A stretch of 64,000 bases of DNA. Origin: a bacterium. GTDB taxonomy: Bacteria; Zhuqueibacterota; QNDG01; JAGLOF01. Each line of letters opens with the position of its first letter. Position 1 is the stretch's first letter. Both the position numbers and the translations under genes were made by a program. Shown one piece after another: positions 1 through 8,622 of this stretch. A model generated the notes under the pieces. It worked only from the letters and a program-made list of their open reading frames with translations, was not told the DNA's origin and did not search any database. The stretch lies in the NCBI GenBank assembly GCA_023139105.1, contig JAGLOF010000058.1:1-64000 (forward strand), read 5' to 3'.

Positions 1-1
1 T

Positions 2-334
2 CTGGGTGGTGTAATTGCACTGGGCTTAATGGGTGCATCTGAAGAGCTGCATAGAATCTCAGCCAAATTGCCACGAGTTGCCCTGGATTTTCCAGCTGCT
101 GTAGTTGGGCAGACCACAGAGACCAGTATGCAGTCCGGTATCTTATGGGGCGCACTGGAGATGGTCGACGGTATGGTGCGTAGAATAAAAGACGAAATGA
201 ATGCGCCGGATATGCCCGTTATTGCAACAGGTGGAATAGCTGGCATATTTCTTGATAAATCGACACAAATAGAATATATTGAACCCTTCTTAACCCTGGA
301 AGGGATGAAAATAATTTATTATCGTAATAGTTGA
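2..334 (+). CDS. coaX: Type III pantothenate kinase, C-terminal part (5' end outside window)
   Basis: Only the last ~110 residues are present. They carry the family's C-terminal signature: GGVIALGL near the left edge, AKLPRVALDFP, the MQSGILWG segment, ALEMVDGMVRRIKDE, VIATGGIAG, and the closing LTLEGMKIIYYRN. Type III PanK phosphorylates pantothenate in the first step of coenzyme A synthesis in the cytosol. The frame is open to the left edge, so the start lies outside the window. The downstream GxxExxY gene starts 20 bp after the stop and could be cotranscribed. The assignment rests on several conserved blocks in the right order. Confidence 0.9.
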   Translation: MGGVIALGLMGASEELHRISAKLPRVALDFPAAVVGQTTETSMQSGILWGALEMVDGMVRRIKDEMNAPDMPVIATGGIAGIFLDKSTQIEYIEPFLTLEGMKIIYYRNS

Positions 335-354
335 GGCATGAAAGGATTTGGGTT

Positions 355-846
355 ATGAAAGAATTAAATGAAAAAGTATATAAGATTATTGGTGCTTGTT
401 TGGAAGTGCATCGAGTCTTGGGGCCCGGACTGCCCGTTGAATTTTATAAAAAAAGTCTGGAAGTCGAGTTAGAAAATAAAAAACTTGCCTTTGAAAGTGA
501 AAAATCAATAGAAGTGAAGTATAAGGAACTGACTGTTGGCAATTTAACACTTGACTTCGTTATTGAGGGGGAAGTTATCCTGGCAATTCGTTCACAAGAT
601 CAATTGCTGGACACTGAAGTACAACAGATTTTGCGCTGCCTCTCATTTATGAATACGCCAATGGGTGTACTTGTAAATATGGGCCAGGGCAAGATTCAGT
701 ATAAACGTATTTTACCAAGCCGGCAACAGTCATCATCCGGGCTTTCACATCAGAATCAAGGTCGTGAAATACGCAAAGACTCACATTATCGTTCTCAACC
801 TATGAGATTTACAGGCAGGACGCGTGAGTCTAATCCGATCCGTTAA
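355..846 (+). CDS. GxxExxY family protein with an extended C-terminal tail
   Basis: 163 residues. The N-terminal ~120 match the GxxExxY family: IGACLEVHRVLGPGLPVEFY carries the name-giving motif (here GLPVEFY), followed by VKYKELTVGNLTLDFVIEGEVIL, a region resembling a PDDEXK-like nuclease core, and MGVLVNMGQGKIQYKRI. The family is widespread, and its biochemical role is unsettled. ATG 355 is chosen because an AAAGGA-type ribosome site precedes it; a TTG at 331 in the same frame would overlap coaX. The last ~40 residues are basic and rich in S, R and Q, beyond the usual family length of ~125, and may come from a shifted or extended reading frame. Several core acidic positions look conserved, but activity cannot be judged. 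Confidence 0.75.
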   Translation: MKELNEKVYKIIGACLEVHRVLGPGLPVEFYKKSLEVELENKKLAFESEKSIEVKYKELTVGNLTLDFVIEGEVILAIRSQDQLLDTEVQQILRCLSFMNTPMGVLVNMGQGKIQYKRILPSRQQSSSGLSHQNQGREIRKDSHYRSQPMRFTGRTRESNPIR

Positions 847-974
847 TATTTGAATTTTTCGCCTCACTTTTTTGATGATTGATCCGGGTGTGAAATATTC
901 TAAGTATACGCTTATTTTAAACATCGATAGAATTAGTGATGAGTATTTTCCTTTAAATGAATAATGAGAATTAT

Positions 975-1739
975 ATGAAATTAATGCAAAAATTGATCGT
1001 AGCCGTAATTATCTGTGCCGCTGTGGCAGTGCAGGCACAGATACCTCGTCATTCCGGTTGGGTGACTGATGAGGCTCAATTGATTTCCAGACAGGATGAG
1101 AGGCGCATTGAAGCACTTGCACAAGAATTAAAAGCAAAAACAGGTGCCGAGCTTGCTATTGTTACTGTTAAGGGAATGAATGGTGATGCCATTGAACCCT
1201 TTGCTGCAAGGCTCATGGAGACATGGGGAATAGGTCAAAAGGATCAACATAATGGAATCTTGTTGATCCTTGCAGCCCAGGAAAGACGCTTCCGCATTGA
1301 AGTTGGATACGGTATTGAAGGAATACTACCTGACGGTCTTGCCGGTGAAATAAGAGATCGTTATATGTTATCCGATTTCAGAGCTGGACGATATGGTGCA
1401 GGTTTTTATAACGGTGCAAGAGCGATAGCCGCTGTTATTGCTAAAGATGCAGGAGTCAAGTTAACTGGAAGCACTGCACAACCCAGACCTGTAAGATCTC
1501 AATCACGCCGGTCAAGGCGTCGCTCAGGTGGAGGGATCGGGCTAATTATCATGATAATTTTAATGATAGTAACACGTGGACGAATTTTACCATGGCTCTT
1601 GCTTAGCGGCATGATGGGTGGTGGTCATCGCAGTAGCGGCTATGGAGGCGGTGGATTCAGCGGTGGTGGATTCGGTGGAGGATTTGGTGGATTCGGTGGC
1701 GGCATGAGTGGCGGCGGCGGTGCATCCGGTAGTTTTTAG
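975..1739 (+). CDS. TPM-domain membrane protein (YgcG-like)
   Basis: About 254 residues from ATG 975; an ATG 18 bp upstream is in frame. It has a signal peptide ending near VQAQ, then a TPM domain of ~140 residues (HSGWVTDEAQLIS, KTGAELAIVTVKG, RRFRIEVGYGIEGILPD, YGAGFYNGARAI). A basic linker, one transmembrane helix, and a long Gly-rich tail (GGGGFSGGGFGG and similar, ending GGASGSF) follow. That is the classic order of this family, which often sits next to lemA, found here 0.8 kb downstream. The role is not well defined; TPM domains have been linked to membrane quality control and, in plants, photosystem repair. A nucleotidyltransferase-like gene lies between it and lemA, which is unusual. 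Confidence 0.85.
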   Translation: MKLMQKLIVAVIICAAVAVQAQIPRHSGWVTDEAQLISRQDERRIEALAQELKAKTGAELAIVTVKGMNGDAIEPFAARLMETWGIGQKDQHNGILLILAAQERRFRIEVGYGIEGILPDGLAGEIRDRYMLSDFRAGRYGAGFYNGARAIAAVIAKDAGVKLTGSTAQPRPVRSQSRRSRRRSGGGIGLIIMIILMIVTRGRILPWLLLSGMMGGGHRSSGYGGGGFSGGGFGGGFGGFGGGMSGGGGASGSF

Positions 1740-1811
1740 TGTAGATGAGTACTGATAGTATTCATGACCTATGTTATAAGATAATGTATAGTGATTGAAA
1801 GGAATTGAAAC

Positions 1812-2540
1812 ATGGCTAAAACTTCATTAGATGTAATTTGTAAACTCTTTCGTGATAATATACAGGAGTGTCTTGGAGATTCACTTGAATCAATAACTCT
1901 GTTTGGTAGTGCTACCGGGCCTGATTATATTTCCGGTGTATCAGACCATAATTTTCTTGTGATCATCAATGAAAGTGCTGTTAATGATCTGCATCTTGTT
2001 CGGAAATTAGTTAATGGTTGGAAGAAAAAGAAAATTGCAACACCTTTATTTATGACACGAAGCTACATTGAATCGTCACTTGACAGTTTCCCGATTGAAT
2101 TTTTAAACATGCAATTGAGCCACAGAGTAATACATGGTGATGATGTACTCGCAGAGTTGAATATTAATGCTGAAGATTTACGTTTACAGGCAGAGCGTGA
2201 AGTAAAAGGATATCTCCTGAAATTAAGACAGGGAAGCATTCTTACTCAAGGCAAGCCTTCTGAAATAAGACGTCTGATTGTAGAATCTCTTGCTGCATTT
2301 ACCTCTCTCTTTAAAGCTTTGCTTTATCTAAAGAAAACAGAAATTCCGGATACAATAAATGCAGTCCGTGATACTGCTTGTGAAGCATTGTCTCTGGATG
2401 CCCAATTATTTAAAAAGCTTTTTAATTTACGTATTAAAAGTGAAAAGACTGACAAAGGGCAGATAGATTCATTATTACAACAATATATGGTTGAAGTTGA
2501 AAAATTAGCCTCCATAGTTGATCAGTTTGAAGTGAAATAA
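1812..2540 (+). CDS. Nucleotidyltransferase-fold protein with degenerate active site
   Basis: 242 residues, soluble. The N-terminus contains SITLFGSATGPDYISGVSDHNFLVI, which looks like the polymerase-beta-type nucleotidyltransferase core (GSxxxGxxxxxSDxDxxV). The usual D-x-D metal pair reads D-H-N here, so catalysis is doubtful. The C-terminal half is helical and resembles a HEPN/KNTase-C-like bundle. Neighbours on both sides are the TPM gene and lemA with short gaps (72 and 22 bp), suggesting one operon. An ATTGAAAGGAATTGAAAC leader gives a plausible ribosome site for ATG 1812. Function is unknown; a regulatory or scaffolding role beside LemA/TPM is only inference. Confidence 0.6.
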   Translation: MAKTSLDVICKLFRDNIQECLGDSLESITLFGSATGPDYISGVSDHNFLVIINESAVNDLHLVRKLVNGWKKKKIATPLFMTRSYIESSLDSFPIEFLNMQLSHRVIHGDDVLAELNINAEDLRLQAEREVKGYLLKLRQGSILTQGKPSEIRRLIVESLAAFTSLFKALLYLKKTEIPDTINAVRDTACEALSLDAQLFKKLFNLRIKSEKTDKGQIDSLLQQYMVEVEKLASIVDQFEVK

Positions 2541-2562
2541 TCAGAAATTGAGGAGTATAAAA

Positions 2563-3168
2563 ATGGGTAAGGCCGGAAAAATTGGTTGCGGTATTGGCAT
2601 TGGCCTGGCAGTAATTGCAATCATCATTGTAGTCAATATAATAGGTGCATACAATGGCCTTGTTAAACTGGATGAATCGGTAAATCAGTCATGGGCACAA
2701 GTGCAGAATGTTTATCAACGCCGTTCGGATCTTATTCCTAACCTGGTTGAAACTGTAAAGGGATATGCCGCTCATGAAAAAGAGACATTTACTGCGGTGA
2801 CGCAGGCCCGTGCAAGAATGGGTGGTGTGACACAACTTAAAGCAGGAGACCTGACTAAAGAGAATCTGGCAAAATTCCAACAAGCCCAGGCTGGTCTTGG
2901 TGCAGCACTCCAACGGCTCATGGTAGTATCGGAAAGATATCCTGAACTGAAAGCCAATCAGAATTTTACTCGCCTACAAGATGAGCTTGCTGGTACAGAG
3001 AACCGTATTACCGTAGAGAGACGCAGGTTTAATGAGGCAGTTCAAGGTTATAATCAAACTATAAGAACGGCAAAGAATGTCCTTATTGCAAGGGTGCTCG
3101 GTTTCGAACGTAAAGAGTACTTTGAAGCAGAAGCCAGTGCACAGAAAGTGCCTGAAGTCAAGTTTTAA
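2563..3168 (+). CDS. lemA: LemA family protein
   Basis: About 201 residues. One N-terminal transmembrane helix (GCGIGIGLAVIAIIIVVNII) is followed by the characteristic LemA sequence: YNGLVKLDESVNQSWAQVQN, YQRRSDLIPNLVETVKGYA, HEKETFTAVTQARA, and near the end YNQTIRTAKNVLIARVLGF. LemA proteins are inner-membrane helical-bundle proteins of uncertain function, often encoded next to TPM proteins, as here. ATG 2563 is preferred over an in-frame TTG at 2548 because GAGGAG lies just upstream at good spacing. A strong terminator follows at 3193-3237, closing the TPM/NTase/lemA unit. Confidence 0.92.
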   Translation: MGKAGKIGCGIGIGLAVIAIIIVVNIIGAYNGLVKLDESVNQSWAQVQNVYQRRSDLIPNLVETVKGYAAHEKETFTAVTQARARMGGVTQLKAGDLTKENLAKFQQAQAGLGAALQRLMVVSERYPELKANQNFTRLQDELAGTENRITVERRRFNEAVQGYNQTIRTAKNVLIARVLGFERKEYFEAEASAQKVPEVKF

Positions 3169-3192
3169 TCAGCTCATGCATTAATATATAGT

Positions 3193-3237
3193 TACCACAG
3201 AGGACAGCGAATTTGGCTGTGCTCTGTGGTTTTTTTG
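3193..3237 (+). terminator. Rho-independent terminator after lemA
   Basis: Arms ACCACAGAG-GACAGC and GCTGTGC-TCTGTGGT form a near-perfect stem around a short loop, followed by seven T residues. It lies 25 bp after the lemA stop. Confidence 0.85.
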
Positions 3238-3357
3238 CTTAAAGGAATGGCAGTCTTATAGATGTTTATTGCATTTATCCTGTTAGTCAAGACCATACTT
3301 TCATTTCGTCAATAATAGTGATTATCCTTTTAATTTAATAAAGAACCAGGAGGCTCC

Positions 3358-4803
3358 ATGGCTACTACAACATTACTCATTGTTATGATTGCGTATCTTG
3401 GCGGAGTGATTGCTTGGGGGATATATCAGGGCAGGGGAGTAAAAGACCATTCTGATTATGCTATTGCCGGACGGGGTTTACCGGGTTGGGTCGCTGCATT
3501 ATCCGAGCGGGCCACAGGTGAATCGTCATGGGCATTGCTTGGTCTGCCAGGCTTTGCATATGCCTCCGGTTTGACCAGTATCTGGACGGCCGTAGGCTGT
3601 GTAGCCGGTATTATTACTGCGTGGTGGGCATTGTCATGGCGGTTGAGGGATGAATCCGAACGTTATCAAATTACAACTTTTACACAATATATTGCAGAAA
3701 AGCATCCGGAAACAGGATTGAAACTTCGCAGAACGGCCAGTCTTGTACTTGTTTTCTTTTTCTTTTTCTATGTAGGAGCACAATTTCTCGGTGGTGGCAA
3801 GACACTGCATTCAATGTTTAATCTTGATCCACGAATCGGCATGGCCTTAACAGCTCTCATAATAGTTCCATATACTGTTTATGGTGGATTCAGATCTGTA
3901 GTATATACAGATGTGGTACAGGCAATTGTCATGATCACCGCACTGGTTATTGGCCCCATTGTTGGCATAATAACCATTGCCGGAAGTCCGGATGTCTTTG
4001 CCCATTCAATTGGTGATGCCCTAACTCTTGCAGGCGGTAATTACGGCTCATTGACAGGAGGCGCATCCGGTTTTATGTTCGGTACTGTCATTGCCGGTTT
4101 TTCATGGTTTTTTGGTTACCTGGGAGGGCAGCCACAATTATCCATGCGCTTCATGGCTATTAAAGATTATAAACAGGCAAAACAAGCCAGAAATATTGGC
4201 ATTGCATGGACAGTATTGGCGTATATCGGTGCTTTAATGCTGGGCTGGATAGGCATTGCCTTGTTTGGTCCCACAGGCCTGGAAGACCCGGAGTATGTCA
4301 TGCCTCAAGTAATGCTGCGTATATTCCCGCCAGCTATTGCAGCTATTCTTATTACCGGTGCTATTGCTGCCATGATTTCAACGGCAGATTCTTTGTTGAT
4401 TTTATCAGCCACTGAATTTTCAGAAAATTTAATGAAAAAACCATCATCTGGTAAATCAACATTGAAGCAATGCCGCATTGTAACCGCTTGCCTGGCTGTA
4501 ATCGCTTTGGGCGCGGCATATTTATCACCATCAACATTGATCTATACTCTGGTTGGATATGTTTGGGCCGGAGTTGGTGGTACATTTTCTGTAGTTATTT
4601 TATTGAGTCTTTTCTGGAAACGTTATCATGGAAGAGCCGCATTGCTCACTATCATTGTTGGTATTACATTTACAATTTTATGGATCTCTACCGGAATGGA
4701 TGCACGTATAACTGCACGCATTATGACTTTTGTAGTAGCCTTAATAACGGCAATTCTTGCAAGTTATTTTATTCCTAAAGATGTGCGGCCTGTAAATATT
4801 TGA
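3358..4803 (+). CDS. Sodium:solute symporter (SSS/PutP family)
   Basis: 481 residues with about 13 hydrophobic segments, the normal SSS length. Recognisable PutP-like elements: an ADYAIAGR-type motif (SDYAIAGRGLPGWVAALSERATGESSWALLGLPG), YTVYGGFRSVVYTDVVQAIVM, GGQPQLSMRFMA, and AAMISTADSLLILSATEFSENL, the TM8 region that supplies sodium ligands in characterised members. It should import a small organic solute (proline is commonest in the PutP branch) with Na+. AGGAGGCTCC directly precedes ATG 3358. It starts a new unit after the lemA terminator, and the MFS gene follows. The substrate cannot be told from sequence. Confidence 0.9.
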   Translation: MATTTLLIVMIAYLGGVIAWGIYQGRGVKDHSDYAIAGRGLPGWVAALSERATGESSWALLGLPGFAYASGLTSIWTAVGCVAGIITAWWALSWRLRDESERYQITTFTQYIAEKHPETGLKLRRTASLVLVFFFFFYVGAQFLGGGKTLHSMFNLDPRIGMALTALIIVPYTVYGGFRSVVYTDVVQAIVMITALVIGPIVGIITIAGSPDVFAHSIGDALTLAGGNYGSLTGGASGFMFGTVIAGFSWFFGYLGGQPQLSMRFMAIKDYKQAKQARNIGIAWTVLAYIGALMLGWIGIALFGPTGLEDPEYVMPQVMLRIFPPAIAAILITGAIAAMISTADSLLILSATEFSENLMKKPSSGKSTLKQCRIVTACLAVIALGAAYLSPSTLIYTLVGYVWAGVGGTFSVVILLSLFWKRYHGRAALLTIIVGITFTILWISTGMDARITARIMTFVVALITAILASYFIPKDVRPVNI

Positions 4804-4878
4804 AAAAGTTACAATTAAATTTTGTAAAATGTTATGTATAATTTGTAATTAGATAGAATCAATGGAGGACGCCGGGTC

Positions 4879-6048
4879 TTGCCACATCGCCGCACATTTT
4901 TTGTCTTATCCTTTGCCTTATTTACGGCAATGCTGGGTGCTGGAGTTATTGCTCCTACCATGCCGCTTTATGCTAGAACATTAGGAGCAGGCGGTATTGG
5001 TCTTGCATTAGTTTTCTCAGCTTTTTCAATATCACGCGCTATTATAATGCCATTTACCGGAAAGCTTTCTGACAGACGTGGCAGAAAAATGTTCATTGTA
5101 ACCGGCCTTTGTATATACACCATGGCCTCAATGGGTTATCTCTGGAGTGACTCTGTTGCTGAATTGACATGGGTCAGGGCCATGCACGGTATCGGAGCTG
5201 CTATGATTGTACCTATTGCTGCCGCCATTATTGGTGATCTCTCTCCCAAGGGTAAAGAAGGCACATGGATGGGGAACTTTAATATTGCGCTCTTTCTGGG
5301 ATATGGCGCAGGACCGCTTTTAGGTGGTGTTGTCATGCAGGAATGGGGAGCCTCGGCAGCTTTTATGGTGATGGGTGGCTTAAGCTTTCTGGCATTAATC
5401 CTTGTTTCATTTTTGCTGCCTAATAGCCCGCAAGTTTTGACAAGCCAGACCAGAAAAATTTCTAAATTAGCAGTACTCTTAAAAGAACAACGCTTTCGTG
5501 GTTTGATTGTCTTCAGATTTACTAATGCTATCTGTCGCGCCTCAATTCTGGCTTTTCTGCCAATCTACATAAAACGGCTTGATGTCTCTGATGCTCAGGT
5601 TGGCTTTTTGGTAGCGTTGAATATTTTACTGGCCGGTGTTGTTCAGTACGGCTTTGGACGCCTGGCTGACCGTATGAGCCGGCGCCTGCTGCTTTCAGTG
5701 GGTAACATTCTGACAGCTGTATCGCTTCTGGCTATACCCATGGCAAATTCTGTCAACGATCTTATCTTGCTGGGCATCATAATGGGCCTTGGCAGCGGTG
5801 TGGCATTCCCGGCTGCGGGCGCACTGGTTACAGAACTGGGTAGATCCCACGGCATGGGTAATCTTATGGGCTATTTCAATCTGGCAATGAGCCTGGGTAT
5901 GATATTCGGCCCCTTGGCGTCCGGTGGTATAATGGACTTATTTGGACAAAATTGGGCATTTGTCTTTTCAGGCATAGTTGGACTCATAGGTAGCGGCCTT
6001 GCATATATCTGGATTGGGTCACAACGTCAATTGCCACAGCATGCTTGA
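4879..6048 (+). CDS. MFS transporter
   Basis: 389 residues with 12 predicted membrane segments. The loop 2-3 signature GKLSDRRGRKMFIVTG and the repeat loop GRLADRMSRRLLLSVGN are typical of the major facilitator superfamily. The MPLYARTLGAGG start and the general pattern resemble drug or sugar exporters, but the substrate is unknown. The start is TTG 4879, behind GGAGGAC. The end overlaps the region of the next gene's upstream TTG; GH2 is placed at ATG 6072, leaving 23 bp. The position upstream of two mannosidases may mean transport of released sugars, which is an inference from context only. Confidence 0.85.
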   Translation: MPHRRTFFVLSFALFTAMLGAGVIAPTMPLYARTLGAGGIGLALVFSAFSISRAIIMPFTGKLSDRRGRKMFIVTGLCIYTMASMGYLWSDSVAELTWVRAMHGIGAAMIVPIAAAIIGDLSPKGKEGTWMGNFNIALFLGYGAGPLLGGVVMQEWGASAAFMVMGGLSFLALILVSFLLPNSPQVLTSQTRKISKLAVLLKEQRFRGLIVFRFTNAICRASILAFLPIYIKRLDVSDAQVGFLVALNILLAGVVQYGFGRLADRMSRRLLLSVGNILTAVSLLAIPMANSVNDLILLGIIMGLGSGVAFPAAGALVTELGRSHGMGNLMGYFNLAMSLGMIFGPLASGGIMDLFGQNWAFVFSGIVGLIGSGLAYIWIGSQRQLPQHA

Positions 6049-6071
6049 ATTATTTAAGGATCATTAATAAA

Positions 6072-8603
6072 ATGAAAAGACTCTTCATCTGGCTGCCGGT
6101 TCTGGCAGTGGTAATTTTCTGGCGCTTCGGTTTTGATCGCAGTGATACCTCTGTTGAAAGACGGGTGCTTTCTGACAATTGGAGTGTCCATGCAGCAGGT
6201 GATACTATTAATCATGCAGCATCAATTCCGGGTAACATTCATCTTGATCTTCTGGCTGTAGGCGTGATAGATGATCCCTTTATCGGCGAGAATGAGACGA
6301 CTGTTCAGTGGATATCTGAAAAAGACTGGATTTACGAATGCACCTTTGATATATCCGGTAAGGACAAGGCGCATGATCAGGTTAAGCTTCGTTTTGAAGG
6401 TTTGGATACATATGCACTTGTCACTCTTAATGATTTTTTGATTTTGCAGGCAGATAATATGTTCCGTACATGGAGTGCGGAGGTCAAGGAATTACTGCGA
6501 GTGGGACCAAATCATTTGCGTATTCATTTCCGCAGCTCGGAAAAAGAAGATTCAATCAGAGCGCACAGATATGCAGTTCGTCTGCCGGATGATCGTGCAT
6601 TCTCCAGAAAGGCTCCCTATCAATCGGGATGGGATTGGGGGCCGCGATTGATAACATGTGGCGTATGGCGGCCTGTAATTCTTGAGGCTTGGGATGGGCC
6701 AAAATTTGAGGAGATGCAGATAATACAGCAGTCTATATCTGAAGAGAAGGCAGAACTTAAGTTTAAATTTACATTGAATTCATCAATTTTAACTGAAGCT
6801 CAGATTTCACTGGCGATTGAAGATGGTGATGATCTCATGCAGAAGACACTCTCGCTTGCAAAAGGAGAGAATATTGTTGAATTTGATGTTAAGATAAATC
6901 AACCACGTTTGTGGTGGACTCATGATCAGGGACATCAGGATCTATACACTTTTTGTGCAGCACTCAAAACTGATAATGGTGTTAAAGATTGCATAGAAAA
7001 ACGCATTGGCCTGAGGAATGTTGAGATAGTGCAGACAGTTGATTCTACAGGTTCTTCATTTGAATTTCAGCTGAATGGAAGGCCTGTTTTTATGAAAGGG
7101 GCCAATTATATTCCGCAGGACAACTTTCTGCCGAGAGTATCTGCAGATCAATATCATCAATTAATTTCATCTGCCAGGGCTGCCAATATGAACATGTTGC
7201 GTGTATGGGGCGGTGGAGTATATGAGTCTGATCTCTTCTATGATTTGTGTGATGAGCAGGGTTTACTCATCTGGCAGGATTTCATGTTTGCGTGTACAAT
7301 GTATCCGGGAGATGATGCCTTCATTAGCAATGTGGAGCATGAAGCAATCGATAATATCAAACGACTAAGGCATCATCCGTGCGTAGCTCTGTGGTGTGGT
7401 AATAATGAAGTTGATGAGGCCTTTCATAACTGGGGCTGGCAGAATTCACTCAAATGGTCAAAGAAGCATATTGCTGAAGTATGGAGTGCATATGATACAC
7501 TTTTCCATAGCGTTCTGCCTGGGGCAGTAGAAGACCTTCATCCCGGAGCCTTTTATTGGCCCAGCTCTCCAAAGATCGGCTGGGGGCATACACAAGCATT
7601 TCTGGAAGGTGATGCGCATTATTGGGGCGTCTGGTGGGGGCGTATGCCTTTTGAGATGTATGATGATAAAGTAGGCCGCTTCATGACAGAGTATGGCTTT
7701 CAGGGAATGCCATCTATTCAAACTATCCTGGCATTTGCCACATCTGAAGAGCAAAAGCTTGGTTCACCGGTAATGAGGGCTCATCAAAAACATCCGTTTG
7801 GTGATGAAAATATCTCCGAATATATGGCCAGAGACTTTAGAGTCCCTGCAAAATTTGAGGATTATGTCTATGTGAGCCAATGCCTTCAGGCATATGGCAT
7901 GGGCCGCGCCCTGGAAGCACACCGCCGGAATAAACCTTATTGCATGGGCACTCTATATTGGCAGCTCAATGATTGCTGGCCGGTAACATCATGGTCAAGT
8001 CTGGATTATTATGGCCGATGGAAAGCACTTCATTATGAAGCAAGGCGGCAATTTACCCCAATTGCCATACTGCATTATCTGCATAATGATCAACTATCCA
8101 TTTATATTAATAATGATTCTCCTGAAGATTGTGATGGTATATTATCCCTGGAATTGAAAAAATTTGGTGGTGAAAGTATTTATCTTCAGAAAATACCGGT
8201 ACATATTCAAGGTGGTGGCAATATCTGTGTGTATACGATCACACTATCGGAAAGTATGTCCGGTCATTCCGTTAATTCATCATATCTGAATGCTGTACTG
8301 AATATTGACTCCGGTCAGAGAATCAATAGAATCATCCATTTAGCACGTCCAAAGGATCAAAAACTCCATGGGCCAGAATATCAATGGAGCTTGAAAAAAG
8401 AAGAAAATGATATAATCATATCAATATCATCAAATACCCTGGCAAGATATGTATATTTCTCTGCCGGAGATGCACACTTTGAAGACAATTTTATTGATCT
8501 GGGAGCCAATGAGATGCGGCGTATCAAGATTATCACTGGCCAGTCAATTGAAGAAATTGCAGAAAAAATCAATATTATCAGCCTGGCTGAGACATATCAA
8601 TAA
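6072..8603 (+). CDS. Glycoside hydrolase family 2, beta-mannosidase
   Basis: About 843 residues. An N-terminal hydrophobic segment (RLFIWLPVLAVVIFW) suggests export with membrane anchoring or cleavage. The GH2 jelly-roll has SIPGNIHLDLLAVGVIDDPF and YQSGWDWGPRLITCGVWRPV, a hallmark of beta-mannosidases. The catalytic TIM barrel carries FMKGANYIPQDNFLPR, MLRVWGGGVYESD, the acid/base in WCGNNEVDEAF (~residue 440), and the nucleophile in FMTEYGFQGMPS (~538). It should remove terminal beta-1,4-mannose from N-glycan cores or mannans, next to the GH92 alpha-mannosidase 19 bp downstream. ATG 6072 is preferred over TTG 6045, with AAGGAT upstream. Confidence 0.92.
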   Translation: MKRLFIWLPVLAVVIFWRFGFDRSDTSVERRVLSDNWSVHAAGDTINHAASIPGNIHLDLLAVGVIDDPFIGENETTVQWISEKDWIYECTFDISGKDKAHDQVKLRFEGLDTYALVTLNDFLILQADNMFRTWSAEVKELLRVGPNHLRIHFRSSEKEDSIRAHRYAVRLPDDRAFSRKAPYQSGWDWGPRLITCGVWRPVILEAWDGPKFEEMQIIQQSISEEKAELKFKFTLNSSILTEAQISLAIEDGDDLMQKTLSLAKGENIVEFDVKINQPRLWWTHDQGHQDLYTFCAALKTDNGVKDCIEKRIGLRNVEIVQTVDSTGSSFEFQLNGRPVFMKGANYIPQDNFLPRVSADQYHQLISSARAANMNMLRVWGGGVYESDLFYDLCDEQGLLIWQDFMFACTMYPGDDAFISNVEHEAIDNIKRLRHHPCVALWCGNNEVDEAFHNWGWQNSLKWSKKHIAEVWSAYDTLFHSVLPGAVEDLHPGAFYWPSSPKIGWGHTQAFLEGDAHYWGVWWGRMPFEMYDDKVGRFMTEYGFQGMPSIQTILAFATSEEQKLGSPVMRAHQKHPFGDENISEYMARDFRVPAKFEDYVYVSQCLQAYGMGRALEAHRRNKPYCMGTLYWQLNDCWPVTSWSSLDYYGRWKALHYEARRQFTPIAILHYLHNDQLSIYINNDSPEDCDGILSLELKKFGGESIYLQKIPVHIQGGGNICVYTITLSESMSGHSVNSSYLNAVLNIDSGQRINRIIHLARPKDQKLHGPEYQWSLKKEENDIIISISSNTLARYVYFSAGDAHFEDNFIDLGANEMRRIKIITGQSIEEIAEKINIISLAETYQ

Positions 8604-8622
8604 TTTCATTGGGAGAATTAGT

